The translations under genes and the position numbers were made by a program. Of a stretch of DNA of 64,000 nucleotides, positions 1 to 8,261 are shown piece after piece; positions within the stretch are counted from its first letter, which is position 1; every line of letters begins with the position of its first letter. Source of the DNA: Ensifer sp. PDNC004 (GTDB lineage: Bacteria > Pseudomonadota > Alphaproteobacteria > Rhizobiales > Rhizobiaceae); assembly GCF_016919405.1 (NCBI RefSeq), contig NZ_CP070353.1:2728001-2792000 (forward strand), in the 5' to 3' direction. Below the pieces are notes generated by a model that had not been told where the DNA came from, did no database searches, and saw nothing but the letters and a program-made list of their open reading frames with translations.

Positions 1-1
1 A

Positions 2-820
2 GCGAAGCTCATCGTCAAGCATGACGAAAAGATCATCGACCCGCTGTTTGCGCCTTATGAGCTCGAAGGCCTCGAGCCCGTTCTCGACGAGACGATCCTG
101 CTCGGCTACCTCGCGAACGGCGAGCCACGGCTGGCCGTGCCGACGGGTCTCACCGAAGAGACGATCACCGAGCCCTTCAAGATCGCCGATGGCCGCACCC
201 TCTATCGCCAGCAGATGCTGCCGGAGGAACTGCTCGGCCAGTTCGCGCAAGGCTCGAGCCTGATTACCTGGAACGCCAACAACCGCTTCTGCGGCCGCTG
301 CGCCGGCCCGATGGAAGGCAAGTCCGGCGGCTACCGCCGGATCTGCACCGCCTGCGGCCACATGGTCTTCCCGCGGACCGACCCCGTCGTCATCATGATG
401 ACGATCGACCTTGAGCGCGATCTCTGCCTGCTCGGTCGCAGCCCGCATTTCGCGCCGGGCATGTATTCCTGCCTTGCCGGCTTCGTCGAGCCGGGCGAGA
501 CGATCGAAAACGCCGTGCGCCGCGAAACCCTCGAGGAGTCCGGCATTCATATCGGCCGGGTGCGCTACCATGCTTCGCAACCCTGGCCGATGCCGCACAC
601 GCTGATGATCGGCTGCTATGCCGAGGCGAAATCGACCATCATCAAGCGCGACGAACAGGAGCTGGAGGACGTGCGTTGGTTCACGCGCGAGGAAACGACC
701 GCGATGCTCGAACGCTCGACCGGGGTCGCCGACACCGGCGACGCGCATATTCCGCCGCCGAAGGGTGCGATCGCACACCAGTTGATGCGCGACTGGCTCG
801 CCTGGGGCGAGCGGGCGTAG
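2..820 (+). CDS. nudC: NAD(+)/NADH diphosphatase (Nudix), 5' truncated
   Basis: The reading frame is open from base 2, so the true start lies upstream of the window; about 272 C-terminal codons are present. The family hydrolyses NAD(H) to NMN(H) and AMP and can remove NAD caps from RNA. A four-cysteine zinc module is visible (CGRC near base 290 and CTAC near base 345). It is followed by a canonical Nudix box (bases about 478-546) with the pattern GFVEPGE..., then RETLEESG, which carries the metal-binding glutamates. The order zinc ribbon then Nudix box is that of NudC. The next gene (WYL regulator) begins 23 bases downstream on the same strand. Family assignment is firm; only the start is missing. 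Confidence 0.93.
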   Translation, partial: AKLIVKHDEKIIDPLFAPYELEGLEPVLDETILLGYLANGEPRLAVPTGLTEETITEPFKIADGRTLYRQQMLPEELLGQFAQGSSLITWNANNRFCGRCAGPMEGKSGGYRRICTACGHMVFPRTDPVVIMMTIDLERDLCLLGRSPHFAPGMYSCLAGFVEPGETIENAVRRETLEESGIHIGRVRYHASQPWPMPHTLMIGCYAEAKSTIIKRDEQELEDVRWFTREETTAMLERSTGVADTGDAHIPPPKGAIAHQLMRDWLAWGERA

Positions 821-843
821 GCGCGCTCTAGAGGAGACCGGCC

Positions 844-1551
844 TTGTCCCGCTCCGAACGGCTGCTCGACCTCCTGCAGGTGCTCCGGCGCTACCGCCAG
901 CCGGTGAGCGGCCAGAGGCTGGCGGAAGAAACCGGTGTCAGCCTCCGAACGCTCTACCGCGATATCGCCAGCCTCCAGGCCCAGGGCGCCGATATCGAGG
1001 GCGAGCCGGGACTCGGCTATGTGCTGAAACCCGGCTTCATGCTGCCGCCGATGATGTTTTCCGCCGAGGAGATCGAAGCCTTGGTGCTCGGCTCGCGCTG
1101 GGTCTCCAAGCGCACCGACGACGATCTCGCCGGTGCTGCCGCCAATGCGCTCGCCAAGATCGCCGCCGTGCTGCCTGTCGAGCTTCGCGAGGAACTGGAC
1201 AGTTCGACCCTGCTCGTCGGCCCGAGCCCGCCGGCCACCAACGGCATCGACATCGCGGCACTCCGGCGCGCGATCCGCAACGAACGCAAGGTGGAGCTCG
1301 ACTACGTCGACAATGACGGCAGCGCGACGCAGCGTACCATCTGGCCCTTTGCGCTCGGCTTCTTCGAAAACGTGCGCATGGTCATGGCCTGGTGCGAGCT
1401 GCGCCTGGACTTCCGGCACTTTCGCGCCGACCGCATGCAGCGGATGGCGGTGACCGAGGCGCGCTATCCCCGCCGCCGGCAGGTGCTGATGAAGGATTGG
1501 CGCGCGAGCCAGAACATGTCGGCATCAAAACGCCAGACGGTCGGCTCCTGA
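844..1551 (+). CDS. WYL-domain transcriptional regulator (YafY/DeoR-like)
   Basis: This 235-residue protein starts at TTG, with GAGGAGA six to seven bases upstream deciding the start. Residues about 5-60 form an HTH_11 winged helix (LLQVLRRYRQPVSGQRLAEE, then SLRTLYRDI). Residues about 140-215 match a WYL ligand-binding domain, ending in the FRHFRADRM-type motif. Such proteins usually control a neighbouring gene in response to a small ligand or nucleic acid. The gene lies 23 bases behind nudC and 81 bases ahead of a VOC-fold gene on the same strand, so the VOC protein is the likely target. WYL proteins often run past 300 residues, so this is a short member with no extra C-terminal domain. Confidence 0.85.
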   Translation: MSRSERLLDLLQVLRRYRQPVSGQRLAEETGVSLRTLYRDIASLQAQGADIEGEPGLGYVLKPGFMLPPMMFSAEEIEALVLGSRWVSKRTDDDLAGAAANALAKIAAVLPVELREELDSSTLLVGPSPPATNGIDIAALRRAIRNERKVELDYVDNDGSATQRTIWPFALGFFENVRMVMAWCELRLDFRHFRADRMQRMAVTEARYPRRRQVLMKDWRASQNMSASKRQTVGS

Positions 1552-1632
1552 CGGGCGCACATGCGCCGATGCTGACAGAAACTGGCAGCGGCCAGTCCTA
1601 GCCTTGGCACTCCCGCAACAAGGAGGAAAACC

Positions 1633-2001
1633 ATGGCCAAGGCAAATCTCATCGTTCTCTACGTCAAGGATCCGCTCGCAAGCGTGACGTTCTACCGGGG
1701 GGTTCTCGCGCAGGAACCGCAGGTCGCCTACCAGACCTTCTCGTCCTTCGAGCTGCCGGGCGGTTTCACCCTCGGGCTCTGGGCCGAACATACGGTCTCG
1801 CCGGAGCCGGCGGCATCGGGCAGCCGATCGGAACTGGCCTTCATGGTGGAGGACGAGAGCGCGGTGCGCGCACATTACGAAGATTGGAAGGGGAAAGGCC
1901 TGCCGATTGCGCAGGAATTGACCGAGATGGATTTCGGTCCGACTTTCGTCGCGCTCGATCCGGATGGTCACCGGCTGCGCGTCTGCCTCTACGATTCATA
2001 A
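1633..2001 (+). CDS. VOC-fold (glyoxalase/dioxygenase-like) protein
   Basis: This 122-residue protein has a strong AAGGAGG ribosome site before its ATG. It shows the beta-alpha-beta-beta-beta pattern of one vicinal-oxygen-chelate module pair: VLYVKDPLASVTFYRGVL near the N-terminus and FVALDPDGHRLRVC at the end. Members include glyoxalase I, bleomycin/fosfomycin resistance proteins and extradiol dioxygenases. The sequence alone does not say which reaction applies. The usual metal ligands are not all evident (no early His), so it may be a binding protein rather than an enzyme. It sits directly downstream of the WYL regulator, which suggests co-regulation. Confidence 0.8.
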   Translation: MAKANLIVLYVKDPLASVTFYRGVLAQEPQVAYQTFSSFELPGGFTLGLWAEHTVSPEPAASGSRSELAFMVEDESAVRAHYEDWKGKGLPIAQELTEMDFGPTFVALDPDGHRLRVCLYDS

Positions 2002-2017
2002 GCGAGAGGGTAGGCGG

Positions 2018-2053
2018 CGCGCATCCCGCCAGCCTGAAGCGGCGGGATGCGCG
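2018..2053. terminator. Hairpin between convergent VOC and DUF1127 genes
   Basis: A perfect 13-bp inverted repeat (arms 2018-2030 and 2041-2053) with a 10-base loop lies between the two converging stop codons. There is no U-run on either side, so it is terminator-like by position and stem strength rather than a textbook intrinsic terminator. It probably serves both strands. Confidence 0.6.
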
Positions 2054-2064
2054 AATGGTATGGA

Positions 2065-2202
2065 TTAACGGCCGTAAACGGCGGCCTGGATCTGCGAACG
2101 GGACAGACCAATGTCGCTCAGTGCGTGATCGTCGAGAGCGTTCAGCTCGCGGATCGCACGGCGGGTCTTCGCATATTCCATGATCTTCTGACGGATCTTC
2201 AT
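2065..2202 (-). CDS. DUF1127 small protein
   Basis: This 45-residue ORF starts MKIRQKIMEY and ends AAVYGR, with TAAGGAG placed about seven bases before the ATG. The core LNALDDHALSDIGLSRSQI is the DUF1127 signature: an arginine-rich amphipathic helix, then D-D-H-x-L-x-D-I-G-L. Small DUF1127 proteins are abundant in Rhizobiaceae. Work in Agrobacterium and Rhodobacter links some to phosphate and carbon metabolism or RNA turnover; no function can be assigned to this one. It is a lone gene ending at a shared hairpin. Confidence 0.88.
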   Translation of the reverse strand: MKIRQKIMEYAKTRRAIRELNALDDHALSDIGLSRSQIQAAVYGR

Positions 2203-2536
2203 TTTTAAAACTCCTTACTTGACGAGCGTCAAATAGGCATTTGCCTAAAATTTGTGTAGCGCCACGATTGCAAACTAGGCATGCACCAGACGCGTAGCCG
2301 GTTAACGAACTTTTGCCACTTTCGCCCCCGTAGGGCGTGGCGAAACCAATGATTCCCTCGGAGAATGATCGCGGACGGAACGCGCAGGACTTAAGCATGA
2401 AGCTGTAAAAATCTTAGCCAGATGGCAGACCCGCGAATACAGGGCGCAAAAGAACCGCAACCATAGGCTTTATTTTGATTAGAAATCAGGCGCACTCGTG
2501 ACCTGCATCCTCCAGCTGAGGGCAAAGCTGCGGGCA
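2203..2536. other. Intergenic region upstream of DUF1127
   Basis: No protein-coding signal was found on either strand. It must hold the DUF1127 promoter. Two short dyads lie just upstream of the ribosome site: GACG-AG-CGTC at 2221-2230 and AGGCA-TT-TGCCT at 2235-2246. They may be regulator sites, but nothing identifies a binder. The rest (2260-2536) shows nothing recognisable. Confidence 0.4.
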
Positions 2537-2544
2537 AACGAAAG

Positions 2545-2576
2545 CGACCGCCCCACGGCTTAGCCGGAGGCGGTCG
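2545..2576 (-). terminator. Intrinsic terminator of kdsB-pheA
   Basis: Read on the minus strand, an 8-bp GC stem (arms 2545-2552 and 2569-2576) with a nested CGGCT/AGCCG helix is followed by CTTTCGTTT. It lies about 55 bases beyond the pheA stop and closes the kdsB-pheA operon. Confidence 0.75.
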
Positions 2577-2630
2577 GCGCCTGCCTGCGCAGGCTTTTCT
2601 CTCAGAAGTCTGGCGCCGGAGCGGATCTGC

Positions 2631-3485
2631 TCAGAGAACGCCGCGCATCGGGTGTGCGTTATAGGTTCCGAGGATGCGGACCTTTTCGGAGAAGAAACGC
2701 AGCTCGTCCATGGCGTGGCGCACGCCGACGTCGTCCGGGTGCCCTTCGATATCCGCATAGAACTGCGTCGCCACAAACCGGCCGCCGAGCTGGTAGCTCT
2801 CGAGCTTGGTCATGTTGATGCCGTTGGTGGCGAAACCGCCCATGGCCTTGTAGAGCGCTGCCGGGATGTTGCGGACATTGAAGACGAAGGTGGTGATCAT
2901 CAGCTCTTCGTCGCTGGTCCGGGATATGCGCTGCTCTTCGCGGGACAGCACGACGAAGCGGGTGACGTTGCTCTCGGTATCCTCGACATTTTCAGCGATG
3001 ATTTCGAGGCCATAGAGATCGGCGGCCAGTCGCGGCGCGAGCGCTGCCATCGAGCGGTCGCCCTTTTCGGAAACGAGCTTTGCCGCACCCGCCGTATCGC
3101 CGGCGACGACCGGCTTCCAGCCGTTGGAACGAACGATCTTGCGGCACTGGCCAAGCGCATGGATGTGGCTGTGCACGGTGCGGATCTCATCACGGGTGAC
3201 ACCCGGAAGCACCATCAGCTGGAAGCGGATTGGCATGAAGTATTCGCCGACGATATGCAGCCGCGATTCCGGCAGGAGGTGATGGATGTCGGCGACGCGG
3301 CCGGCGATCGTGTTCTCGATCGGGATCATCGCCAGATCGGCGTCGCCGTTCTCGACCGCGACGAAGGCATCCTCGAAGGTCTGGCAAGGCAGCGGCTCCA
3401 TCGACGGGAACATGTCGCGGCAGGCCATGTCGGAATTGGCGCCATAGTCGCCCTGGAAGGAAATCCTGTTGGTCTTGGCGGTCAC
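2631..3485 (-). CDS. pheA: Prephenate dehydratase
   Basis: This 284-residue enzyme converts prephenate to phenylpyruvate for phenylalanine synthesis. The N-terminal catalytic domain (residues about 7-180) opens with ISFQGDYGANSD and carries the NVTRFVVL segment holding the catalytic Thr-Arg-Phe. Residues about 195-275 form an ACT domain for phenylalanine feedback. In it the usual ESRP motif reads ESYQ, a variant that could alter inhibitor binding. The start is GTG with AAGGAC upstream. There is no chorismate mutase domain, as usual for rhizobial monofunctional PheA. kdsB ends 26 bases upstream on the same strand, so the two are probably cotranscribed. Confidence 0.94.
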   Translation of the reverse strand: MTAKTNRISFQGDYGANSDMACRDMFPSMEPLPCQTFEDAFVAVENGDADLAMIPIENTIAGRVADIHHLLPESRLHIVGEYFMPIRFQLMVLPGVTRDEIRTVHSHIHALGQCRKIVRSNGWKPVVAGDTAGAAKLVSEKGDRSMAALAPRLAADLYGLEIIAENVEDTESNVTRFVVLSREEQRISRTSDEELMITTFVFNVRNIPAALYKAMGGFATNGINMTKLESYQLGGRFVATQFYADIEGHPDDVGVRHAMDELRFFSEKVRILGTYNAHPMRGVL

Positions 3486-3511
3486 GGTAGCGTCCTTCTC
3501 AGGTTCTGATA

Positions 3512-4267
3512 TCAGCGGTTACGGGCGGACAGGATGTGGCGGGCCTTTTCCAGCTCCACCGGCGTGTCCACACCAAGCGGGACCGAATCGACGATCTCGA
3601 CATCGATGCGCATGCCGGCTTCGAGCGCACGCAGCTGCTCCAGCGATTCGCGGCGCTCGAGCACGGAGGGCCGAAGCGAGACGAAATGCTCCAGCGCCTG
3701 GCGGCGATAGGCATAGAGCCCGATGTGGTGATAGAGCGGGCCTTCGCCATAGGGCGCGGTCGCGCGGGTAAAATAGAGCGCGCGCAGGCGCGTGTCCGAA
3801 AGCGGCGAACCGACGACCTTGACGATGTTCGGGTTGGTCTTCTCGCTCTCTTCGGTGATCGCCACCGTCAGTGTTGCTATATCGGTGGCGGCATTTTCGA
3901 GCGGGTTCAGCGCCGCGCGGATCGAGGCCGGCTCGACCGTCGGAAGGTCACCCTGGACGTTGATGACGAACTCGGCTTCGCCGTTCGGATCGGCCTTCTG
4001 CAGCGCTTCGTAGATCCGGTCGGAACCGGACTGGTGGTCGACGCGGGTCATGATCGCTTCGAAGCCGGCCTCGCGCACCACGTCGAAGACCTGCTGGTCG
4101 TCGACGGCAACGACGACGCGGCCGACGTCCGCTTCCTGCGCCCGGGTCGCTACCTGGACGATCATCGGCAGGCCGCAAATGTCGGCGAGCGGCTTTCCGG
4201 GTAGGCGTGTCGACGCCATGCGCGCCGGAATGAGCACGATGACTTTACCTGAATTTTCGCGATTCAT
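3512..4267 (-). CDS. kdsB: 3-deoxy-manno-octulosonate cytidylyltransferase (CMP-Kdo synthetase)
   Basis: This 251-residue cytosolic enzyme activates Kdo with CTP to CMP-Kdo for lipid A-core assembly. The N-terminal nucleotide-binding motif [16 protein letters not shown] is diagnostic, followed by the VVVAVDDQ and INVQGDLP segments of this nucleotidyltransferase fold. The length is normal for KdsB. An AAGG ribosome site precedes the ATG. It is the first gene of a likely kdsB-pheA operon and is divergent from cycM across 156 bases. Confidence 0.95.
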   Translation of the reverse strand: MNRENSGKVIVLIPARMASTRLPGKPLADICGLPMIVQVATRAQEADVGRVVVAVDDQQVFDVVREAGFEAIMTRVDHQSGSDRIYEALQKADPNGEAEFVINVQGDLPTVEPASIRAALNPLENAATDIATLTVAITEESEKTNPNIVKVVGSPLSDTRLRALYFTRATAPYGEGPLYHHIGLYAYRRQALEHFVSLRPSVLERRESLEQLRALEAGMRIDVEIVDSVPLGVDTPVELEKARHILSARNR

Positions 4268-4423
4268 GATCTGGCCTTCAAAAACCCCGCCGAAAGTGTC
4301 AATAAGTCTCAGTTAGGGGCCGATAATCACTGTTGCAACGCAGAGCCAAAAGACATAGGTTCCGCGCGATTTCAAGATAGGCCGGGTTTTTGTTTGCGCC
4401 GGTGGCAAAGGGAGCGTTTGCAG

Positions 4424-5107
4424 ATGAATTCATATGTGAACATGGGCGTGGGCGCCTTTCTGGGAACGGTCTTCGTTCTGATGTCCGTGTCCATTGCATC
4501 GGAAGGCATTTTCCATTCCGAAGCTCCCGAAAAGGAAGGCTTTACGATCGTCGCCGAAGAAGGCACGTCTGAAGCCGGTGCCGGCGGTGCCGCAGAAGTC
4601 GAAGTCGACATCAAGCCGCTGCTGCTCAAGGCCGATGCTTCCGCCGGTGAAGCCGTGTTCAAGAAATGCGCAAGCTGTCACACCGCCGACAAGGGCGGCG
4701 CAAACAAAGTCGGTCCGAACCTCTGGGGCCTCGTCAACCGCCCGATCGCTTCGCATGAGGGCTTCAGCTACTCGGCCGGCATGAAGACGTTTGCCGAAGG
4801 CGGCAAGGTCGTCTGGGACTACGACCACCTCAGCTACTTCATCGAAGCACCGAAGAAGCACGTTCCGGGTACCGCCATGGGCTTTGCCGGCGTCAAGAAG
4901 CCCGACGAGCGCGCCAACCTGATTGCCTGGCTGCGCGAGCAGGCCGACGCTCCGGCAGCACTGCCGGACGCATCTGCCGGTTCTGCCGAAGCCGCACCGG
5001 CTGCCGGCGAAGCAGCGCCGGCTGCTGGCGCCGAAGGTGCAAAGCCGGCCGAAGCCCCGGCAACCGAGACCAAGCCGGCCGAAGGCCAGCCGGCACCGGC
5101 GCAATAA
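4424..5107 (+). CDS. cycM: Membrane-anchored cytochrome c (CycM type)
   Basis: This 227-residue protein has an N-terminal uncleaved anchor ([20 protein letters not shown]). One class I cytochrome c domain follows (residues about 70-175) with haem site CASCH and a distal Met in PGTAMGF. CycM shuttles electrons from the bc1 complex to aa3 oxidase in rhizobia. The last 50 residues are an Ala/Pro/Glu-rich low-complexity tail. The ATG at 4424 is preferred over an upstream in-frame TTG because AGGGAG lies about ten bases before it. It is monocistronic with a strong terminator. Confidence 0.92.
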   Translation: MNSYVNMGVGAFLGTVFVLMSVSIASEGIFHSEAPEKEGFTIVAEEGTSEAGAGGAAEVEVDIKPLLLKADASAGEAVFKKCASCHTADKGGANKVGPNLWGLVNRPIASHEGFSYSAGMKTFAEGGKVVWDYDHLSYFIEAPKKHVPGTAMGFAGVKKPDERANLIAWLREQADAPAALPDASAGSAEAAPAAGEAAPAAGAEGAKPAEAPATETKPAEGQPAPAQ

Positions 5108-5135
5108 GTTCAGCGGTCGGAAACGACCCTATTGC

Positions 5136-5165
5136 AAAAGGCCCGGCTCGCGCCGGGCCTTTTCG
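5136..5165 (+). terminator. Intrinsic terminator of cycM
   Basis: An 11-bp stem AAAAGGCCCGG / CCGGGCCTTTT with a six-base loop ends in TTTTC, 28 bases after the cycM stop. Confidence 0.9.
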
Positions 5166-5252
5166 TATTCGGGCACAGCGACGGATGTCGCGCACGGAAC
5201 GTTGAGACGGATCCCCCTCTCCGGCGAAACAGTTTGCCGGAAAGTGCGACAA

Positions 5253-6197
5253 TCACATCAGCAGATAGGCCCAGACCGAAACGCTGACGACGCCGAGCGC
5301 GGTCGTCAGCGTGATCGTCGAGGACGCCAGCCCATGGCCGACATTGAAATGGTTAGCGATCAACCAGGCGTTCACACCCGTCGGAACGGCCGACGTCAGC
5401 ACCAACGCCGTCGTCCAGTTGTCGTTAAGGCCGAGCAGGTGGCAGCTCGCATAGACGACCGCCGGCATGACGACGAGCTTCAAGGCGCTCGTGACCGAGG
5501 CGAGCCCAAGATTGCCGGCAAGGCCGTATTTATCCAGTGCCATGCCAATCGAGATCAGCGCCGCGGGTGCTGCCATCGACGCCAGCTGATCGACGACGGT
5601 CTTGACCGGACCGCCAAGCGGCTGGCCGACAAGATGGAAGGCGGCACCGCAGGCAAGACCGATCACCAACGGGTTGCGCACCAGATTGCGGGCGACGCCG
5701 GCCAGGAGCTGCAGCGGGCTCTGCCCCGGCTTGCCCCCGGCGCGCCGCTCCGCACGCTCCATCAGGAGCGTGCCCGCGATCATCATGACCGGCAGATGCA
5801 CCGAAAGCAGGATCGAGATCGCAACGATGCCCTCCTCGCCGACGATGCGCGACACCAGCGGCAGGCCGATGAAGACCGTGTTGGCGAAGGCGGAGGAGAC
5901 GCCAGCGAGAACGCCCATGCGCGCATCCCGCTTAAAGACGAGCGTCGCCGCCACGTGTCCCAACGTCCAGGTCACCGCGACGCCGGAGAAATAGGCGACC
6001 CAGAGCGGCCAGGGCGAACCGTCCTTGAAATCCGCTTCCGCAATCGTGCGAAACAACAGGATGGGCACCGCGACGCGAAAGACGAAATCGCCCAGCGCTT
6101 CGCCGACGGCCGGTTTCAGGTACTTCAGGCGCACCAGCAACCAGCCGGCAAGGATCAGGATGAAGATGGGCAGGACATTCTGGAAGATGTCGGACAT
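5253..6197 (-). CDS. AEC-family transporter (auxin efflux carrier-like permease)
   Basis: This 314-residue integral membrane protein has about ten hydrophobic segments in the two inverted repeats typical of the AEC/BART superfamily. The opening ILPIFILILAGWLLVR-type segment and the APAALISIGMAL signature in the second half are characteristic. Bacterial AEC members export organic acids such as malate or malonate, or amino acids; the substrate is unknown here. The start MSDIFQNV was chosen by family similarity. An in-frame ATG at 6262 would add 21 residues, and neither has a convincing ribosome site. It is divergent from the BON-domain gene. Confidence 0.83.
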   Translation of the reverse strand: MSDIFQNVLPIFILILAGWLLVRLKYLKPAVGEALGDFVFRVAVPILLFRTIAEADFKDGSPWPLWVAYFSGVAVTWTLGHVAATLVFKRDARMGVLAGVSSAFANTVFIGLPLVSRIVGEEGIVAISILLSVHLPVMMIAGTLLMERAERRAGGKPGQSPLQLLAGVARNLVRNPLVIGLACGAAFHLVGQPLGGPVKTVVDQLASMAAPAALISIGMALDKYGLAGNLGLASVTSALKLVVMPAVVYASCHLLGLNDNWTTALVLTSAVPTGVNAWLIANHFNVGHGLASSTITLTTALGVVSVSVWAYLLM

Positions 6198-6437
6198 GCG
6201 CGGGCCCTGGATCACGATGACCTTGGAGCGGATCGATCCAAGATCTTCGGGGTCGGTTGTCATGAGGTGAGCGGGAGCCGGGCGGAAGACCGCAGATGCT
6301 TTCCTCTTCCCGCTCCTGGAGTGATCCTGCCAGCAATAACGTTGTTCGCACCCGCGCCGCAAGCGCGCGAACAGCTGGCAGAGAGAGGGGAACATTCCCC
6401 GGCCGCAGGCGTTCCGAAACAGCATGAGGAACGAGCC

Positions 6438-6719
6438 ATGCCGACAGAGAAGTCCATTTACGCGCACAAAGACGACGATCCGCATCTCATCGACGATGCG
6501 CTCGCCGACAAGGTGCTGCGCTACATCCAGTATGCGGCGATGATCGATACGCGCGAGATCTCGGTGATGGCGCTCGGCGGGATCGTGGTGCTTTCCGGCC
6601 ATGTGGCGCAGGCATCCGACATCGCTTGCGCCGGCGATGTCGCAGCATCGGTGATCGGCGTCACCAGCGTCGAGAACCGGCTGGCGGTGATGCCGGGCGC
6701 GGCCGAGGCTGATAGCTGA
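6438..6719 (+). CDS. BON-domain protein
   Basis: This 93-residue protein is essentially one BON domain: DALADKVLRYIQYAAMIDTREISVMALGGIVVLSGHV, then VTSVENRL. BON domains bind phospholipids or ligands and usually occur in periplasmic or envelope stress proteins (OsmY type). No signal peptide is visible, so it may be cytoplasmic. GAGGAAC precedes the ATG. The neighbours are a divergent AEC transporter and, downstream, a drug-efflux gene with its own leader. No functional link is evident. Confidence 0.8.
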   Translation: MPTEKSIYAHKDDDPHLIDDALADKVLRYIQYAAMIDTREISVMALGGIVVLSGHVAQASDIACAGDVAASVIGVTSVENRLAVMPGAAEADS

Positions 6720-6819
6720 GCGAGCAGTTGCCGTCCGGAAATCCCGATGATAGGACATGCCGGCATGAGATTTCGGCTGGCTTGGCGTTATCGCTGGAGA
6801 GCCGCCATAGGAGCCGCAG

Positions 6820-6849
6820 ATGAGGACCGACCCGTCAGCAACCAGGTAA
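6820..6849 (+). promoter_or_regulatory. Nine-codon leader ORF of the MFS efflux gene
   Basis: ATG at 6820 opens a nine-codon ORF (MRTDPSATR, stop TAA at 6847). It has an excellent TAGGAG ribosome site six bases upstream (6808-6813). Its stop directly abuts the first arm of the hairpin at 6850. Known inducible cmlA/cat genes use a short leader peptide (nine residues in cmlA) whose stalled ribosome frees the resistance gene's start. The architecture here is the same, in front of a FloR/CmlA-like exporter. The role is inferred. Confidence 0.6.
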
Positions 6850-6881
6850 GCCGCAACAACGGTTGAATAAGTTGTTGCGGC
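6850..6881 (+). promoter_or_regulatory. Hairpin in the efflux-gene leader (putative translational attenuator)
   Basis: A perfect 11-bp stem (GCCGCAACAAC at 6850-6860, GTTGTTGCGGC at 6871-6881) encloses a ten-base loop. It begins at the base after the leader ORF stop. Part of the second arm (GCGGCG, 6877-6882) can instead pair with CGCCGC at 6924-6929. This gives two mutually exclusive folds, as in translational attenuators. No U-run follows, which argues against an intrinsic terminator. Confidence 0.55.
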
Positions 6882-6960
6882 GTCTGTCGGCTCACACTCA
6901 GAACAGTTGATGAAGTGGCAGATCGCCGCCGAATGTTTTCATTTGCGCGGATGTATCATC

Positions 6961-8157
6961 ATGCCCGATCGTAATTCCCCCACCTGGCCCTACTCGCTGC
7001 CGGCAGCCCTTCTGCTGATGGCGCCCTTCGACATCCTGACGTCGCTCGCCATGGACATCTACCTGCCCGTCGTGCCCGACATGCCGGCCATCCTCGGCAC
7101 GTCGCCGGCAGTCGTCCAGCTCACGCTCAGCCTCTACATGCTGCTTTTGGGCCTGGGCCAGCTGCTGTTCGGCCCGCTGTCCGACCGCTTCGGCCGCCGG
7201 CCCGTGCTTCTCGGCGGCGCGACGCTGTTTGCCCTGTCGTCGCTGGGACTGGCGGCAACCACCTCGGCGCCGGTCTTCGTCGCCTTGCGGCTCGTCCAGG
7301 CGGCCGGCGCCTCGGCCGCCCTGGTCGCGACCTTCGCGACCGTGCGCGATGTCTATGGCGCGCGTCCGGAAGGCGTGACCATCTATGGCCTCTTCAGCGC
7401 CATGCTCTCCTTCGTACCGGCGCTCGGGCCGATCGCCGGCGCGCTGATCGCAGGCGCTTTCGGATGGCAAGCGATCTTCGTGACGCTTAGCGTTCTTGGC
7501 CTTGCCGCACTCGGCCAGGCCTTGCCGCGCTGGTCCGAAACCCGGCCCGACGCCGCTGCACCGGCAAAGCCGAGCTTCATGCCCATGCTCACAAGTGGTG
7601 CCTTCTGGACCTACACGCTTGGCTTCAGCACGGCGATGGGCGCGTTTTTCGTGTTCTTCTCCACCGCCCCACGCCTGCTCATCGATCGCGCCGGCTATTC
7701 GCAGCTGGGCTTCAGCCTGGCCTTCGCGACCGCTGCCGTCGTGATGATCATCGCCACGCGCTTCGCCAGGGGCTTCGTCGCCCGCTACGGGACCGCCGGT
7801 TGCCTGACCCGCGGCATGGCCCTGATCATCCTCGGCGGGCTGCTGCTTGGCGCGGGCGAAGTCTTGGCCGCTCCGTCGTTCGAGAGCTTCGTGCTGCCGA
7901 TGTGGGTGATCGCCTTCGGCATCGTCATGACCGCCTCGGTCACCGCCAATGGGGCGCTCAAGGCCTTCGATGCCATCGCCGGGACGGCGGTGGCGCTCTA
8001 CTTCTCGATCCAGAGCCTGATCGTCAGCCTTGTCGGCACTGGCGCCGTGCTGCTGCTTGGTGGCGATACGGCCTGGCCGCTCGTCGGCTATTGCCTCGGC
8101 ATGGCGGCGATCACGCTGCTGGCGCTGGCGTTTCTCGACCGGCGCAAAATTCGATAG
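6961..8157 (+). CDS. CmlA/FloR-like chloramphenicol/florfenicol MFS exporter
   Basis: This 398-residue drug:proton antiporter has 12 predicted membrane segments (DHA1 group). Its similarity to FloR/CmlA is obvious by eye: YSLPAALLLMAPFDIL, LAMDIYLPVVP, GQLLFGPLSDRFGRRP (motif A), LVATFATVRDVY, FVPALGPIAGALI (motif C), FFVFFSTAPR and SVTANGALKAF all have near-identical counterparts in FloR. Its length is close to the 404 of FloR. The start at 6961 aligns with FloR/CmlA starts; an in-frame ATG at 6910 would add 17 unlike residues. The upstream leader ORF and hairpin suggest inducible translation. Base composition is like the neighbours, so it looks resident rather than recently acquired. Confidence 0.88.
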   Translation: MPDRNSPTWPYSLPAALLLMAPFDILTSLAMDIYLPVVPDMPAILGTSPAVVQLTLSLYMLLLGLGQLLFGPLSDRFGRRPVLLGGATLFALSSLGLAATTSAPVFVALRLVQAAGASAALVATFATVRDVYGARPEGVTIYGLFSAMLSFVPALGPIAGALIAGAFGWQAIFVTLSVLGLAALGQALPRWSETRPDAAAPAKPSFMPMLTSGAFWTYTLGFSTAMGAFFVFFSTAPRLLIDRAGYSQLGFSLAFATAAVVMIIATRFARGFVARYGTAGCLTRGMALIILGGLLLGAGEVLAAPSFESFVLPMWVIAFGIVMTASVTANGALKAFDAIAGTAVALYFSIQSLIVSLVGTGAVLLLGGDTAWPLVGYCLGMAAITLLALAFLDRRKIR

Positions 8158-8164
8158 CCCTGCC

Positions 8165-8194
8165 CCTCCCGGAGCGGTCACCCACTCCGGGAGG
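8165..8194 (+). terminator. Hairpin terminator after the MFS gene
   Basis: A 10-bp stem CCTCCCGGAG / CTCCGGGAGG with a ten-base loop begins eight bases after the efflux stop and is followed by TCTTC. It separates this gene from the downstream MerR gene. Confidence 0.75.
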
Positions 8195-8261
8195 TCTTCA
8201 ACCGGAAAGACGGCAACATGCCCCTTGACCTCGCCCCTGGGGCTGGCCCCAGACTGCTCTC

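Noticed and set aside
4923..6437. In-frame extension upstream of the BON-domain gene
   Set aside because: The extension crosses the cycM tail, its terminator and the AEC gene in antisense; the ATG at 6438 with its ribosome site is the sensible start.
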